A DNA stretch of 64,000 bases from Thiothrix unzii (GTDB lineage Bacteria; Pseudomonadota; Gammaproteobacteria; Thiotrichales; Thiotrichaceae): the NCBI RefSeq assembly GCF_017901175.1, contig NZ_CP072793.1, forward strand, positions 3,224,001 to 3,288,000, given 5' to 3'. The translations under genes and the position numbers were made by a program. Positions 17,682-25,694 of the stretch are shown here, in pieces. The notes below the pieces were generated by a model. That model made no database searches, had not been told where the DNA came from, and was given only the letters and a program-made list of their open reading frames with translations. The first letter of the stretch is position 1; each line of letters opens with the position of its first letter.

Positions 17682-18905
17682 ATGAATAAGAAAAATGCTG
17701 ATTTATTCGTCGACCTGCCATCTGCCTTGTTACAAGGGCAACTCGCGTTTTTGTTACGTCACGGAGCCATGTGGTTCTGGGGTAATTTCTTTGCCGCCAG
17801 TTTATTTGTATTTTTGCATTGGCTTGAGGGCGAGCAACCGGTGTTATTAGCCGCGCTGTGGTACGTGGCTATTGTGGCATTGGGTGGCTGGCGTTGGGTA
17901 TTTGGGCAAAGCTTCGCGCCAACACCAGCCTACGCACATACGCCGGATAGTGTGAGGGCGTTTGGGCGGCGTTATTTAATTTATTCTACGTTGCTGAGTG
18001 CATTGTGGGGTGTCTCCGGGGTGATTTTATTTTCTACGCAAGTGCTGGTGCAGGCGACGCACGTATTGCTGCTGGTCGCGGCGGTCATTGCTGCTATGCC
18101 GGTGCTGGCGTTATCGTCTGTGGGGTTGTATTTACAGATTGGGGTGGTTTTATCGCCGGTCACGATCAATCTATTGTGGTCAAGTCAGCCCGCGCAACAA
18201 GCATTGGCAGTAGCGACATTATTATTGGGGATCTTGTTGGTGATGACTTCGCGGTTTGTAACGCATTTGCTGAATGATTTACGCAAAACCCAGTTACAAA
18301 TGCAGGAGCAAGCACACACCGATCCGGTGACACAAATTCCTAACCGCCGCTTTTTTGATGCGATTTTTAAAACAGAATGGCGACGCGCCGCACGTGATAG
18401 CAATACTTTGTCCTTGCTGATGGTCGATGTGGATCATTTTAAACGTTATAACGATAAGCACGGGCATCACGAAGGTGATAAGTGTTTGCAACGCATTGCG
18501 CAGTCGATGAAAACGGTAACGCGGCGTGCGTCAGATGTAGTGGCACGTCACGGTGGTGAAGAGTTTGCGATTTTATTGCCGAATACCGAGTTGGAAGATG
18601 CGGTGAAATTGGCAGAAGTGTTGCGTAAAAATGTTGAGGAATTGCGGATTCCACACGCGGATGGCGCATTACCTCGCATTGTAACGGTGAGTATTGGTGT
18701 GGCTTGTTGTGCACCGAGCCGTTTAGGGGAATCTCAGCAGCCAGATGCAGCGGTGGTTTACCCCGCTATGTTATTAAATTCAGCGGATCGTGCTTTATAT
18801 CGTGCTAAGCGTAATGGGCGTAATCAGGTGGCGAAAGAGCAGTGTGGGCAGTCGATGTTGATTTTGCCGGTTGCCCCCGTCGCGGTGACAACGCACGCAG
18901 CGTAA
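17682..18905 (+). CDS. Membrane diguanylate cyclase (GGDEF)
   Basis: The protein makes c-di-GMP from two GTP. The N-terminal half has about five or six transmembrane helices (roughly residues 25-210) with no recognised periplasmic sensor. The C-terminal GGDEF domain carries the active-site form GGEEF in RHGGEEFAILLP and, five residues before it, the RASD inhibitory site (RxxD), so product inhibition is likely. The entry uses the ATG at 17682, giving 407 residues; a GTG at 17649 would add 11 residues, and neither has a strong ribosome-binding site. It stands alone with no neighbour of obvious c-di-GMP function. Confidence 0.92.
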   Translation: MNKKNADLFVDLPSALLQGQLAFLLRHGAMWFWGNFFAASLFVFLHWLEGEQPVLLAALWYVAIVALGGWRWVFGQSFAPTPAYAHTPDSVRAFGRRYLIYSTLLSALWGVSGVILFSTQVLVQATHVLLLVAAVIAAMPVLALSSVGLYLQIGVVLSPVTINLLWSSQPAQQALAVATLLLGILLVMTSRFVTHLLNDLRKTQLQMQEQAHTDPVTQIPNRRFFDAIFKTEWRRAARDSNTLSLLMVDVDHFKRYNDKHGHHEGDKCLQRIAQSMKTVTRRASDVVARHGGEEFAILLPNTELEDAVKLAEVLRKNVEELRIPHADGALPRIVTVSIGVACCAPSRLGESQQPDAAVVYPAMLLNSADRALYRAKRNGRNQVAKEQCGQSMLILPVAPVAVTTHAA

Positions 18906-18979
18906 ATGCGCCCTAGGATTCGTGGTATATTCGTGTCGAAATTCAGAGAATTCGTGTTTTTAGGTGCGAGGTTACAATA

Positions 18980-19002
18980 TTTTTTGTTACCGTAACAAAA
19001 AA
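18980..19002. promoter_or_regulatory. 23-bp perfect palindrome, candidate operator
   Basis: TTTTTTGTTAC at 18980-18990 and GTAACAAAAAA at 18992-19002 are perfect inverted repeats around a single C. The one-base centre makes an RNA hairpin unlikely and a dimeric DNA-binding protein likely. It lies in the 313-base gap between the diguanylate cyclase and the TPR protein gene. The cognate regulator is unknown. Confidence 0.5.
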
Positions 19003-19172
19003 GCGTCTTGAATGGTACGCATATAACAAACTGATTAATAAAGAAAAAAATAATCATTTCCCTAGTATTGTATTTTCTGATATAAAAATGCCGCCACTTA
19101 TTTTTGGTGGTTTTTTTAGAAAAAACACAAGAACACGGGATAACAAAATGCTTTTTACTCACAGAGCCCTCT

Positions 19173-19197
19173 CCGCAAACTTGCGTAGGAGAGTAAC
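19173..19197 (+). promoter_or_regulatory. Leader hairpin before the TPR regulator-like gene
   Basis: CTCTCC and GGAGAG close a 25-base stem-loop with an inner GCAA/TTGC pairing. It ends about 21 bases before the ATG at 19219. It may influence translation or mark a processed leader. I could not fit it to any riboswitch class I know. Confidence 0.3.
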
Positions 19198-19218
19198 GCA
19201 GTCGGGTAGTCGTTAGCA

Positions 19219-20784
19219 ATGGCTATAGATACACAACAGGTGATGGCTGAATTACAGCGCATTATCGCGAGTCCGGGATTTCGCGCTAGGAAACTCATTA
19301 AAAAATTTCTGCATTACGTGGTTCAGGAAAGTCTGGCAGGACGTGGTGAGCAGTTAAATCAATACACCATTGCGGTCAACGCATTGGGTAAGACGGCTGA
19401 TTTTTCCCCTATTTATAATCCTATCGTGCGTATTGAAGCGGGGCGTTTACGCAAGTTATTGGATGATTACTACAGCGATGTAGGGCATTTAAATACGGTA
19501 ATGATTCGGATGCCAAAAGGTTCGTATCAGGTGGAGTTTCAAGCGTGCGAGTCGCAATCACAACAGGCAGTTTACCTCAGTGACGAAGCGCAACCGCGCG
19601 TCAGTGAAGGGCCGCGCTTGTTTGTACATTTTCAGATGGTACACGGTGATCACAGTGATGCGTACCCGTTGCTTTACAAGGTACGTGGCGATTTATTGCT
19701 GATTTTGAGCCGCTTTCGGAATATCCGGCTGGTATCGTCTGCGTCGATGGATACCGGACACCCGATCAGTGGGCAACGGTTACGCGATGTGTGGGATATT
19801 TACCGCGCTGATTATTTGCTGACCTGCGATGTGAACGCGGGTAGCGAGGCGTTGGAGTTGTGTTTTTCGTTAGCGCATACCCCAACGGATGAAACGGTAT
19901 GGCGCAACACGGTCGCGTTACCCTCCGCCCCTTGCGCTGAAACCTTACAGGCGATGTATCGTCAAGTAACTGCGAATACGGTGTCATTGCATTGTGGGTT
20001 AATGCTGCAACATTGGGCGCAACATTGGAACAATACTGTAACCAGTGTGCCGGGGCATCACCGGGTGTTGGTGGCTTATTTGAATTTTTTGCAGGCCATG
20101 AGCGTCGAAACCTTTACCCAAGTATTGCAAGTGTGTCGGCAGCGGTTGAAATGTTTTCCTCACGATAGCAAGGCGTTGGTGGTATTTGCGCGGTTGTGTG
20201 CGTTTGATGGGGTGTTGCAATACCGTTTAATCGAAGACCGCGATCAGGTGTGGACGCAGGCTGCACGATTGGCGATGAAGCTTGATGTCGGTAATGCGGA
20301 AGCGCATTCGGTGTTTGCGCACAACAGTTACATGCGCGGTGATTATGCATTGTGCCGTGCAGAATTGGATGTGGCACGACAAGCGAACCCGTTCGATTTA
20401 TCCGGTGAATATTTGCATGGCATTGGTTTATGCATGTTAGGTGATTGGGAGGAGGGCATCGCGATTATAAAGCAACTGATGCTTGTGCCTTGTAACAAAC
20501 CCGATTGGTATCATGTTTTACCGTTTTTATACGCTTTTAATCGCGGCGATTACCTGGAAGCGTTAGCGCACGCGGAACACATTCAACAGTTTGGGTATTG
20601 GGGGGAAGTAGCGCGGTGCGTTAGTTACTACCATCTGGGACACTATTCCCGCGCTCAGGCTGAATGGATGCGCTTACAGGAAAAATACCCTGATCTATTG
20701 TGTAATAACCGTTTGAGTGATTCGCGATTTTTATCAGACACAGCGTTTCAAGGATTGTGGACAACGTTGCGCTCACTACTGTGA
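19219..20784 (+). CDS. Winged-helix-like N-terminus plus TPR protein
   Basis: This is a 521-residue protein. Residues 1-105 match a domain found at the N-terminus of many TPR or adenylate-cyclase-like regulators, with FLHYVVQESLAGRGEQLNQYTIAVNALGK, IVRIEAGRLRKLLDDYY and MPKGSYQVEF segments. It is probably a DNA-binding or signalling winged-helix domain. The region 320-500 shows tetratricopeptide-like helical pairs. No catalytic residues are evident. It may be a transcription regulator, but targets are not apparent. It ends 10 bases before the convergent yidD. Confidence 0.7.
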   Translation: MAIDTQQVMAELQRIIASPGFRARKLIKKFLHYVVQESLAGRGEQLNQYTIAVNALGKTADFSPIYNPIVRIEAGRLRKLLDDYYSDVGHLNTVMIRMPKGSYQVEFQACESQSQQAVYLSDEAQPRVSEGPRLFVHFQMVHGDHSDAYPLLYKVRGDLLLILSRFRNIRLVSSASMDTGHPISGQRLRDVWDIYRADYLLTCDVNAGSEALELCFSLAHTPTDETVWRNTVALPSAPCAETLQAMYRQVTANTVSLHCGLMLQHWAQHWNNTVTSVPGHHRVLVAYLNFLQAMSVETFTQVLQVCRQRLKCFPHDSKALVVFARLCAFDGVLQYRLIEDRDQVWTQAARLAMKLDVGNAEAHSVFAHNSYMRGDYALCRAELDVARQANPFDLSGEYLHGIGLCMLGDWEEGIAIIKQLMLVPCNKPDWYHVLPFLYAFNRGDYLEALAHAEHIQQFGYWGEVARCVSYYHLGHYSRAQAEWMRLQEKYPDLLCNNRLSDSRFLSDTAFQGLWTTLRSLL

Positions 20785-20794
20785 AATAGTCGTA

Positions 20795-21052
20795 TCACGG
20801 TTTGTCATCATGCGTTTTGCACTGGCAATTAGCGCGATGTGGTTCGGGAACTAAATCGACTCCGCCCTCGTGCCAAGGATTACACCGCCCAATCCGCTGC
20901 ACTGCAAGCCAACTGCCTTTGAGCGCACCGTGTTGCTCAATCGCTTGTTTCGCGTAATGCGAACAGGTGGGGTAAAAGCGGCAATTACTGCCTAGCATCG
21001 GACTGATGGCGAGTTGGTAAAAGCGGATAATGGCGATTAGGAGGTATTTCAT
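20795..21052 (-). CDS. yidD: Membrane protein insertion efficiency factor YidD
   Basis: This small protein of 85 residues is associated with YidC-dependent membrane insertion. It shows the family hallmarks [30 protein letters not shown] and a later [12 protein letters not shown], including the conserved cysteines. It starts with ATG inside ATGA, overlapping the stop of the PIN-domain gene by four bases, so it is translated as part of the ATPase-PIN operon. This is unusual because yidD normally sits between rnpA and yidC; in this genome those two are adjacent at 49 kb with no yidD between them. Confidence 0.95.
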   Translation of the reverse strand: MKYLLIAIIRFYQLAISPMLGSNCRFYPTCSHYAKQAIEQHGALKGSWLAVQRIGRCNPWHEGGVDLVPEPHRANCQCKTHDDKP

Positions 21053-21519
21053 GAATTTTCCTCCTGCAAATGCCGTTTTTTCAGCTTTAATAGTTTCTGA
21101 TCACAAGTAATTAATTCTAGTTTTTCATATTTTGCCGTTGCTAGATGCAAAATATCGAATTTGTGTTTCTTCTTATCGGGAGCTTGGTTATCACGTTCTG
21201 TGCGAAAGATTTTTGCAGCAAGTTCAGCAATTTCTTGGTTGACTTGAATCATGGTGCAACCTAAATCAACAAGATCTTCTTCAAGTTTACGTCTCTCATC
21301 AGTGCTTTTAGCATCACATAACAACTCATATTGAATAACTGGCGTGATAGTGAGCACGGCTTGATTCTTAATCAGATCACTTAATTTTTGGCTACTTTCT
21401 TCCTGTAAATCGGCTAATTTTATTTCTTCTGCTGTTGATTCAGACGTAAGCTCAATTTTCTTGAATGGTAGTGCATAAATCAAAAAGTTGCTATCCAGCA
21501 AAAAGCGTTTGACTATCAT
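21049..21519 (-). CDS. PIN-domain ribonuclease-like protein
   Basis: This 156-residue protein has the acidic residues of a PIN nuclease: Asp9 in LLDSNFLIY, Glu65 in QYELLC, Asp122 in FDILHLATA and Asp140 in [11 protein letters not shown] proteins usually cut RNA using metal ions and often act as toxins. An insertion of charged helix (about 21-50) is longer than in VapC toxins. There is no small antitoxin gene beside it. Instead it overlaps the AAA ATPase gene upstream (ATGA) and yidD downstream (ATGA). The arrangement suggests an ATPase-regulated nuclease, possibly in defence; this is inference. Confidence 0.85.
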   Translation of the reverse strand: MIVKRFLLDSNFLIYALPFKKIELTSESTAEEIKLADLQEESSQKLSDLIKNQAVLTITPVIQYELLCDAKSTDERRKLEEDLVDLGCTMIQVNQEIAELAAKIFRTERDNQAPDKKKHKFDILHLATAKYEKLELITCDQKLLKLKKRHLQEENS

Positions 21520-22448
21520 TGCGCGACCCTTCTGCTTTTCATGCGTTCTAATAAAGCTGTTCTAGCTTTCTGTTGTGTTGCGCTGATAGGTCTATCTAAT
21601 GCAAGGCGGTTAAGATCAATATTGAATGCCGTTTTGAGTAAATCAATCATCGCGGTATTACCCGGATTTTTGATCTTATGGGTACGCACAATATCATCCT
21701 CATCCCGCCGTAGTTCATAGGCTTCACCGTCTTCAAGCTGGCTCAATACCAACGGGGAATGCGTAGCAATGAAGAATGTAGTGTTGGGGAACAGCTTTTT
21801 GAGTGTTGGAATGATCTTAACCTGCCATTCCAAATGGAGGTGACTCTCGATTTCGTCGATTAGAAAAACACCCTCAACATTCTGTATTTCAATATCGTTG
21901 AGTTCTTGTCCATATCTTGAAATTATTTCTGTCAGAATTTTGAAGATAGATACAAATCCTGTGCTAAGTTCGGATAGTTCTTTCTCTTTCTGATTAATCA
22001 GAAGGAATATGTGTCCTTTTTCATCTACTTCAAGGAAATTTCTATCATAGCTTGGGTCAATATCATTTAAACACTTTAGAAGTGTTTTTAATTGGCGTTC
22101 ACGATTGTTTTTCGATCTTTGAAATACGCTGGATAGACTGGCACTTTCTATAATCCAAGTTCTTAACTCATCTTGTTTTTTTGAACCTTTAGCAAAATGA
22201 CCTCGATCATTGGTGGTTATTAGTTCATAACGTGGAAATATGATTTGAATTTTATCTGAATCAAAAATATCCAGAAGACTTTTCGCATGTTGTCTTTTAA
22301 TTTTATTAAATAGAGATTCGAGCAGTTTGGTTTTCCCCACGCCATTTGCGCCGATGAAGACGTAAGCCTGCTTGCCCGGATCGAGATTCAGCTCGATTGT
22401 GCCGACACCTTGTACATCGTCTAGTCGTAAGTGGGTTAAGTCCAGCAT
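21516..22448 (-). CDS. AAA/ABC-type ATPase (AAA_15/AAA_21-like)
   Basis: This 310-residue ATPase is of the RecF/OLD-like class. Walker A is GANGVGKT at 33-40, an ABC-signature-like LSTG lies at 161-164, Walker B with catalytic acid is LIDEIESHLH (Asp198, Glu199), and the switch histidine is His230 in ATHSPLVLSQ. There is no TOPRIM domain, so it is not a complete OLD nuclease. It is the first gene of a three-gene operon with the PIN protein. Related ATPases pair with effector nucleases in Septu, PARIS and other anti-phage systems. It could be a defence sensor; other roles are possible. Confidence 0.88.
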   Translation of the reverse strand: MLDLTHLRLDDVQGVGTIELNLDPGKQAYVFIGANGVGKTKLLESLFNKIKRQHAKSLLDIFDSDKIQIIFPRYELITTNDRGHFAKGSKKQDELRTWIIESASLSSVFQRSKNNRERQLKTLLKCLNDIDPSYDRNFLEVDEKGHIFLLINQKEKELSELSTGFVSIFKILTEIISRYGQELNDIEIQNVEGVFLIDEIESHLHLEWQVKIIPTLKKLFPNTTFFIATHSPLVLSQLEDGEAYELRRDEDDIVRTHKIKNPGNTAMIDLLKTAFNIDLNRLALDRPISATQQKARTALLERMKSRRVAQ

Positions 22449-22497
22449 TGTCGCACTCCATCGGTAAAACCATTCCCACTACTTTAGCAGAAATACT

Positions 22498-23055
22498 TTA
22501 CCACCAGTAATTCGGATATTTACGCAGCGGCGAAAGATTATTCACCACCAGTGCCACCAACAGCAATAACACGATCCCCAGCATCACCGGGTTTAGCACG
22601 TACCAGTAACCTTGTGCATGGATGCTGTCACTGCCAATGATCGCAATCAACGCAGTTGCCCCGCCGGGTGGATGAGTGGTATGCGTCAAATACATCAATA
22701 CCGTTGCAATCGACACTGCCAAGGCTGATGCCAACCACAACGGTTCGGGCAGTAGCAAATACACCGTTACCCCGACAACCGCCGAGATAAAATGTCCACC
22801 CAATACATAACGCGGCTGTGCAAAAGGTGCGGCAGGCGAACCGTATAGCAACACCGCAGTTGCTCCAAATGGGCCGATGAGGATCAAGTGGTCATGTTCG
22901 GTCAAGCTGCTACTGGTACTTAACCAGCCCAATAATGCCAGACCAATGAATGCGCCCAACCACGAACACAAGGCGTTGCGCCAATTTACGGCGTGTGGTG
23001 ACTTATTGCCCCCACCACGCATCTTCGCCAGATAATTTTTTAGAAACTGAGGCAT
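22498..23055 (-). CDS. HPP-family integral membrane protein
   Basis: This 185-residue protein has four transmembrane helices after a short basic N-terminus. The family motifs are seen: LIGPFGATAVLLYGSPAAPFAQPR near 75-98 and THTTHPPGGATALIAIIG, which contains the HPP-type motif. Some HPP proteins are reported to move nitrite or related anions; the substrate here is unknown. Its start codon directly follows a 12-bp inverted repeat in the leader. It is co-directional with the small gene and NAD operon upstream, but the structured leader may uncouple it from them. Confidence 0.88.
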   Translation of the reverse strand: MPQFLKNYLAKMRGGGNKSPHAVNWRNALCSWLGAFIGLALLGWLSTSSSLTEHDHLILIGPFGATAVLLYGSPAAPFAQPRYVLGGHFISAVVGVTVYLLLPEPLWLASALAVSIATVLMYLTHTTHPPGGATALIAIIGSDSIHAQGYWYVLNPVMLGIVLLLLVALVVNNLSPLRKYPNYWW

Positions 23056-23115
23056 TAGCCGCTATCTCCGTATAAACATATGCACCATAGTAGTGCTTAC
23101 TCAAGATAGCGGCTA
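23056..23115 (-). promoter_or_regulatory. Long leader hairpin covering the HPP start region
   Basis: TAGCCGCTATCT at 23056-23067 and AGATAGCGGCTA at 23104-23115 are perfect 12-bp inverted repeats 36 bases apart. In the minus-strand transcript the second arm ends right against the HPP start codon, and the GGAG likely used as ribosome-binding site enters the stem. A smaller GCAC/GTGC hairpin lies in the loop. This is a good candidate for RNA-level control of translation. Confidence 0.6.
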
Positions 23116-23135
23116 TACCCCATTAGATTAGTCTG

Positions 23136-23441
23136 CTATTGCTGACTGGCTGGCGCATTTTGTGACGTTACACGCTGGTATTCCAGTGGCACGTGCGGTT
23201 CGCAAATCTGCCATGCCTGTTGAATCTCGTGGGAAGCGCGTTCCAAATGCAGGCTGCATTCCTTCAAATGCCCGCCCAGTTTGAAGCGTTGCCGCGCAAG
23301 GTCGGCATTCGCATCCCGCTGGAGCTTCTCACTCAGTAGGTGCAATAAATCCGCGAGTGAATCGTAAAACAAATCACCGATTTCCTAGGCTAATTGTTCC
23401 GGGCTGCCTTGGTAGTTTTTGAGAGTATGAGTATGTTTCAT
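23136..23441 (-). pseudogene. Small conserved-looking protein with in-frame TAG
   Basis: From the ATG at 23441 the frame reads MKHTHTLKNYQGSPEQLA, then TAG at 23385-23387 (codon 19), then continues EIGDLFYDSLADLLHLLSEK and so on to 23136. Without the stop the product would be about 101 residues, mainly charged helices. A one-base change (for example GAG or CAG to TAG) explains it. A TTG at 23372 could restart translation of the last 78 residues. It starts six bases after the stop of the ADP-ribosylglycohydrolase gene, so it belongs to the NAD operon. Function unknown. Confidence 0.6.
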
Positions 23442-23447
23442 CAGTGG

Positions 23448-24236
23448 TTATTCCCTATAAGTTGCCCGGAATGCCTCAGTAACATTGCGCAATGGCTCAT
23501 CCAGTAATGCCAAGCACGGTGTCGCAATGTGTTCTGGCACGCCACCGTAAAACGCTTCTGCCATGCTGCCCGCGATACACGCCAAGGTATCACTGTCACC
23601 GCCAATGGAAATCGCGTTGCGGATAGTGTCCTCGAAATCACTGGCCTCCAGAAAAGCGGTGATCGCTTCCGGTACGGTTTGTTGGCAGGATTCATTGAAA
23701 ACGTAATTCGGGCGGATCTCATCCAAAGTGCGCGACAAGTCGTAGCCGAATTCACCTTCCACGAAACGTTTTAACTCGGCTTTGTCTGCCTCTTTTCGCG
23801 CCAGATAAATCACACTCGCCACGGCTTGCGCACCCTTGATACCTTCTGGGTGATTATGGGTCGGTTCGCTGTAACGGCGTGCATTCACCAATACCGCTTC
23901 CAACGAATCAAAGGCATACGCAACCGGGCTGATGCGCATTGCCGAGCCATTACCCCAACTGTTGTAAGCGGGGGCATCGGGTGTGGCTGCCCACACACGA
24001 AACGATTTCCCAAACCCGGCCTTGGGGTAACGCTGATAGTACTCGCGCATGACTGTGGCGTAATCGCGCTGGTGCAAGATTGCATCAGCCAATGCGATCG
24101 TGAGTGTGCTGTCATCCGTGAACCTGCACTGAGGGTCGAACAAGGGAAACTCTTTGCTCTTATGGGGTGTTTTGTCGTTCCAGTTCCGCGCTTCAAATAC
24201 CGAACCGATAATGTCGCCTGCAATTGCACCTAACAT
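23448..24236 (-). CDS. ADP-ribosylglycohydrolase family protein
   Basis: This 262-residue enzyme is of the ARH/DraG family, which removes ADP-ribose from proteins or other acceptors with two Mg ions. Metal ligands are visible in FTDDST (Thr40-Asp41-Asp42) and GGDSDT (212-217), and the N-terminus MLGAIAGDIIGSVFEA is typical. The ATG at 24236 is chosen because it has AAGGAGG upstream and begins at the conserved N-terminus; the longer frame from 24365 only runs back into nadV. It lies 13 bases after nadV in an NAD operon. The natural substrate may be ADP-ribosylated protein or free ADP-ribosyl compounds; the sequence does not decide. Confidence 0.9.
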   Translation of the reverse strand: MLGAIAGDIIGSVFEARNWNDKTPHKSKEFPLFDPQCRFTDDSTLTIALADAILHQRDYATVMREYYQRYPKAGFGKSFRVWAATPDAPAYNSWGNGSAMRISPVAYAFDSLEAVLVNARRYSEPTHNHPEGIKGAQAVASVIYLARKEADKAELKRFVEGEFGYDLSRTLDEIRPNYVFNESCQQTVPEAITAFLEASDFEDTIRNAISIGGDSDTLACIAGSMAEAFYGGVPEHIATPCLALLDEPLRNVTEAFRATYRE

Positions 24237-24249
24237 GATGAACCTCCTT

Positions 24250-25635
24250 TTATAGCTGACCGTTGGAACGGGCACGCACGGTTTCAAAACTATCATCCAC
24301 CAACAACTCGCCATTACGGAACACAGGGCGCAACAAATTACTTTCCCACGACAGCGCATCCTCACGAATCGTTTTGATCACGCCCGCATCCCGGATCACC
24401 GCCAGTCGTCCGCGTTTGGAGTTTTTGCCCGAATCGGTAATGGGCTGTTTATACACATCGCGCCATGCGCCATTGATTTGCATCGCGGAAGCCTTCATCG
24501 CAAAGCGCAAGGTATCGCGGTTGACCTTCTGCAACAGCCCACCGCCCATACCAAACGCGACATTCTCGGTGGAAAAACCCGCTTGCTGGATGCGTTGCAG
24601 AATCACGCCGATGGAATCCACATCCACCCCATCGCCCTGAATCACGCGCACGCAATCGCTCAACACTTTGTAGCCCTTGCTGTTTACGCGACCACCGAAT
24701 TCCGCATACAAACGTTCCAGCACTTCCGGCACGATGTCTTCCGGCACACCGGAATCGGGGCGGATCACCACGGTTGCGCCGCTGCTTTCGACCTGCGCCC
24801 GCAATTGCTTGCCCCAAATATCGGAAACGGCGTGGTAGATGTCGTAGGAATCGGAGACGACCGCGAGCAATTTTCCTGCTTGCCCGAATTGTTGCAGCAT
24901 ATTGGCGTAAGCATCCGCTTCGCCTTCGCGTCCCCATGCGGTAATGGTGGAATGTTCTGCCGCCGGGATCGAAAAGCCTGCCATGTCTGCGCCGTAATAT
25001 TTACGCGCCGCCAGCAATGCCACGACCGTATCGCCACCCATGAAATTGACCAAGTGCGCCATACCGCCGAGGGCTGCGGATTCGTGCGAAGACACCCCGC
25101 GTGCGCCGAAGTCATGCAACTTGAACGGCAATTCATTCGCCGGATTGTCGCAAGTCGTTTCGAGGGATTGGCGAATGCTTTGCTTCACCTGCCATGACAG
25201 CGTGGCAACGGTGGTGGGATACCACACCGCCCGCAGCAACGCCGTTTCCAAATACGAAGTCAGCCAAAACGCTTGCGGGTCAGTATTGCGGATTTGCACC
25301 AAGGCATTGCCGGTAGGAACAATCATGCCTTCGGGCAACGCTTGGATTTCAATCGGCAAAAAACCGCCGTGTTGCTGCACAATCTGTTCCCAACCTTGGC
25401 GGAAAAACGGCACACCGTGCGCCGCAAACAACGCCTCTGCCTCATCAATATCCGCCGTGGTAACAGGTTTAAGCAGGTATTCCTTGATGAACGCCTGCAA
25501 GCCAAAGAACAGCGTTTGCGGAAACTGCCCGCCACGCGATTCGATGTAGGATGACACCACTTGCGTCCCCGCAGGGTACTGCAGAAAGTGGCTGGCTTTG
25601 TAGCTGTCAGTGTTGAGAATCAAGTTAGTGAACAT
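24250..25635 (-). CDS. nadV: Nicotinamide phosphoribosyltransferase
   Basis: This 461-residue enzyme couples nicotinamide to PRPP to give NMN, the key step of the two-step NAD salvage route. The sequence follows the NAMPT family closely. The catalytic His is His228 in PAAEHSTITAWG, the PRPP-binding segment IRPDSG is at 291-296, and Asp202 in GGDTVVALLA matches the residue that selects nicotinamide over nicotinate. The stretches FGMGGGLLQKVNRDT and SKRGRLAV are also as expected. AGGAGG precedes the ATG at 25635. It lies between the NadM-Nudix gene and the ADP-ribosylglycohydrolase gene, so this bacterium can reuse nicotinamide released by ADP-ribosylation. Confidence 0.93.
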   Translation of the reverse strand: MFTNLILNTDSYKASHFLQYPAGTQVVSSYIESRGGQFPQTLFFGLQAFIKEYLLKPVTTADIDEAEALFAAHGVPFFRQGWEQIVQQHGGFLPIEIQALPEGMIVPTGNALVQIRNTDPQAFWLTSYLETALLRAVWYPTTVATLSWQVKQSIRQSLETTCDNPANELPFKLHDFGARGVSSHESAALGGMAHLVNFMGGDTVVALLAARKYYGADMAGFSIPAAEHSTITAWGREGEADAYANMLQQFGQAGKLLAVVSDSYDIYHAVSDIWGKQLRAQVESSGATVVIRPDSGVPEDIVPEVLERLYAEFGGRVNSKGYKVLSDCVRVIQGDGVDVDSIGVILQRIQQAGFSTENVAFGMGGGLLQKVNRDTLRFAMKASAMQINGAWRDVYKQPITDSGKNSKRGRLAVIRDAGVIKTIREDALSWESNLLRPVFRNGELLVDDSFETVRARSNGQL

Positions 25636-25694
25636 AGGAAATCCTCCTGTGTTGAGTTAAACGCCGGTCTATCCAGCGTGGAGAGAGAGAATAA

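Noticed and set aside
19157-19218. c-di-GMP (GEMM) riboswitch before the TPR gene
   Set aside because: The hairpin lacks the GGCAAACC loop, the tetraloop-receptor pair and the third helix of that class.
21049-21519. VapBC-type toxin-antitoxin pair
   Set aside because: The PIN protein has no small antitoxin gene beside it; its partner is a 310-residue ATPase.
24478-25197. 239-codon plus-strand frame inside nadV
   Set aside because: It is antisense to a well-supported enzyme gene, has no motif and no ribosome-binding site.
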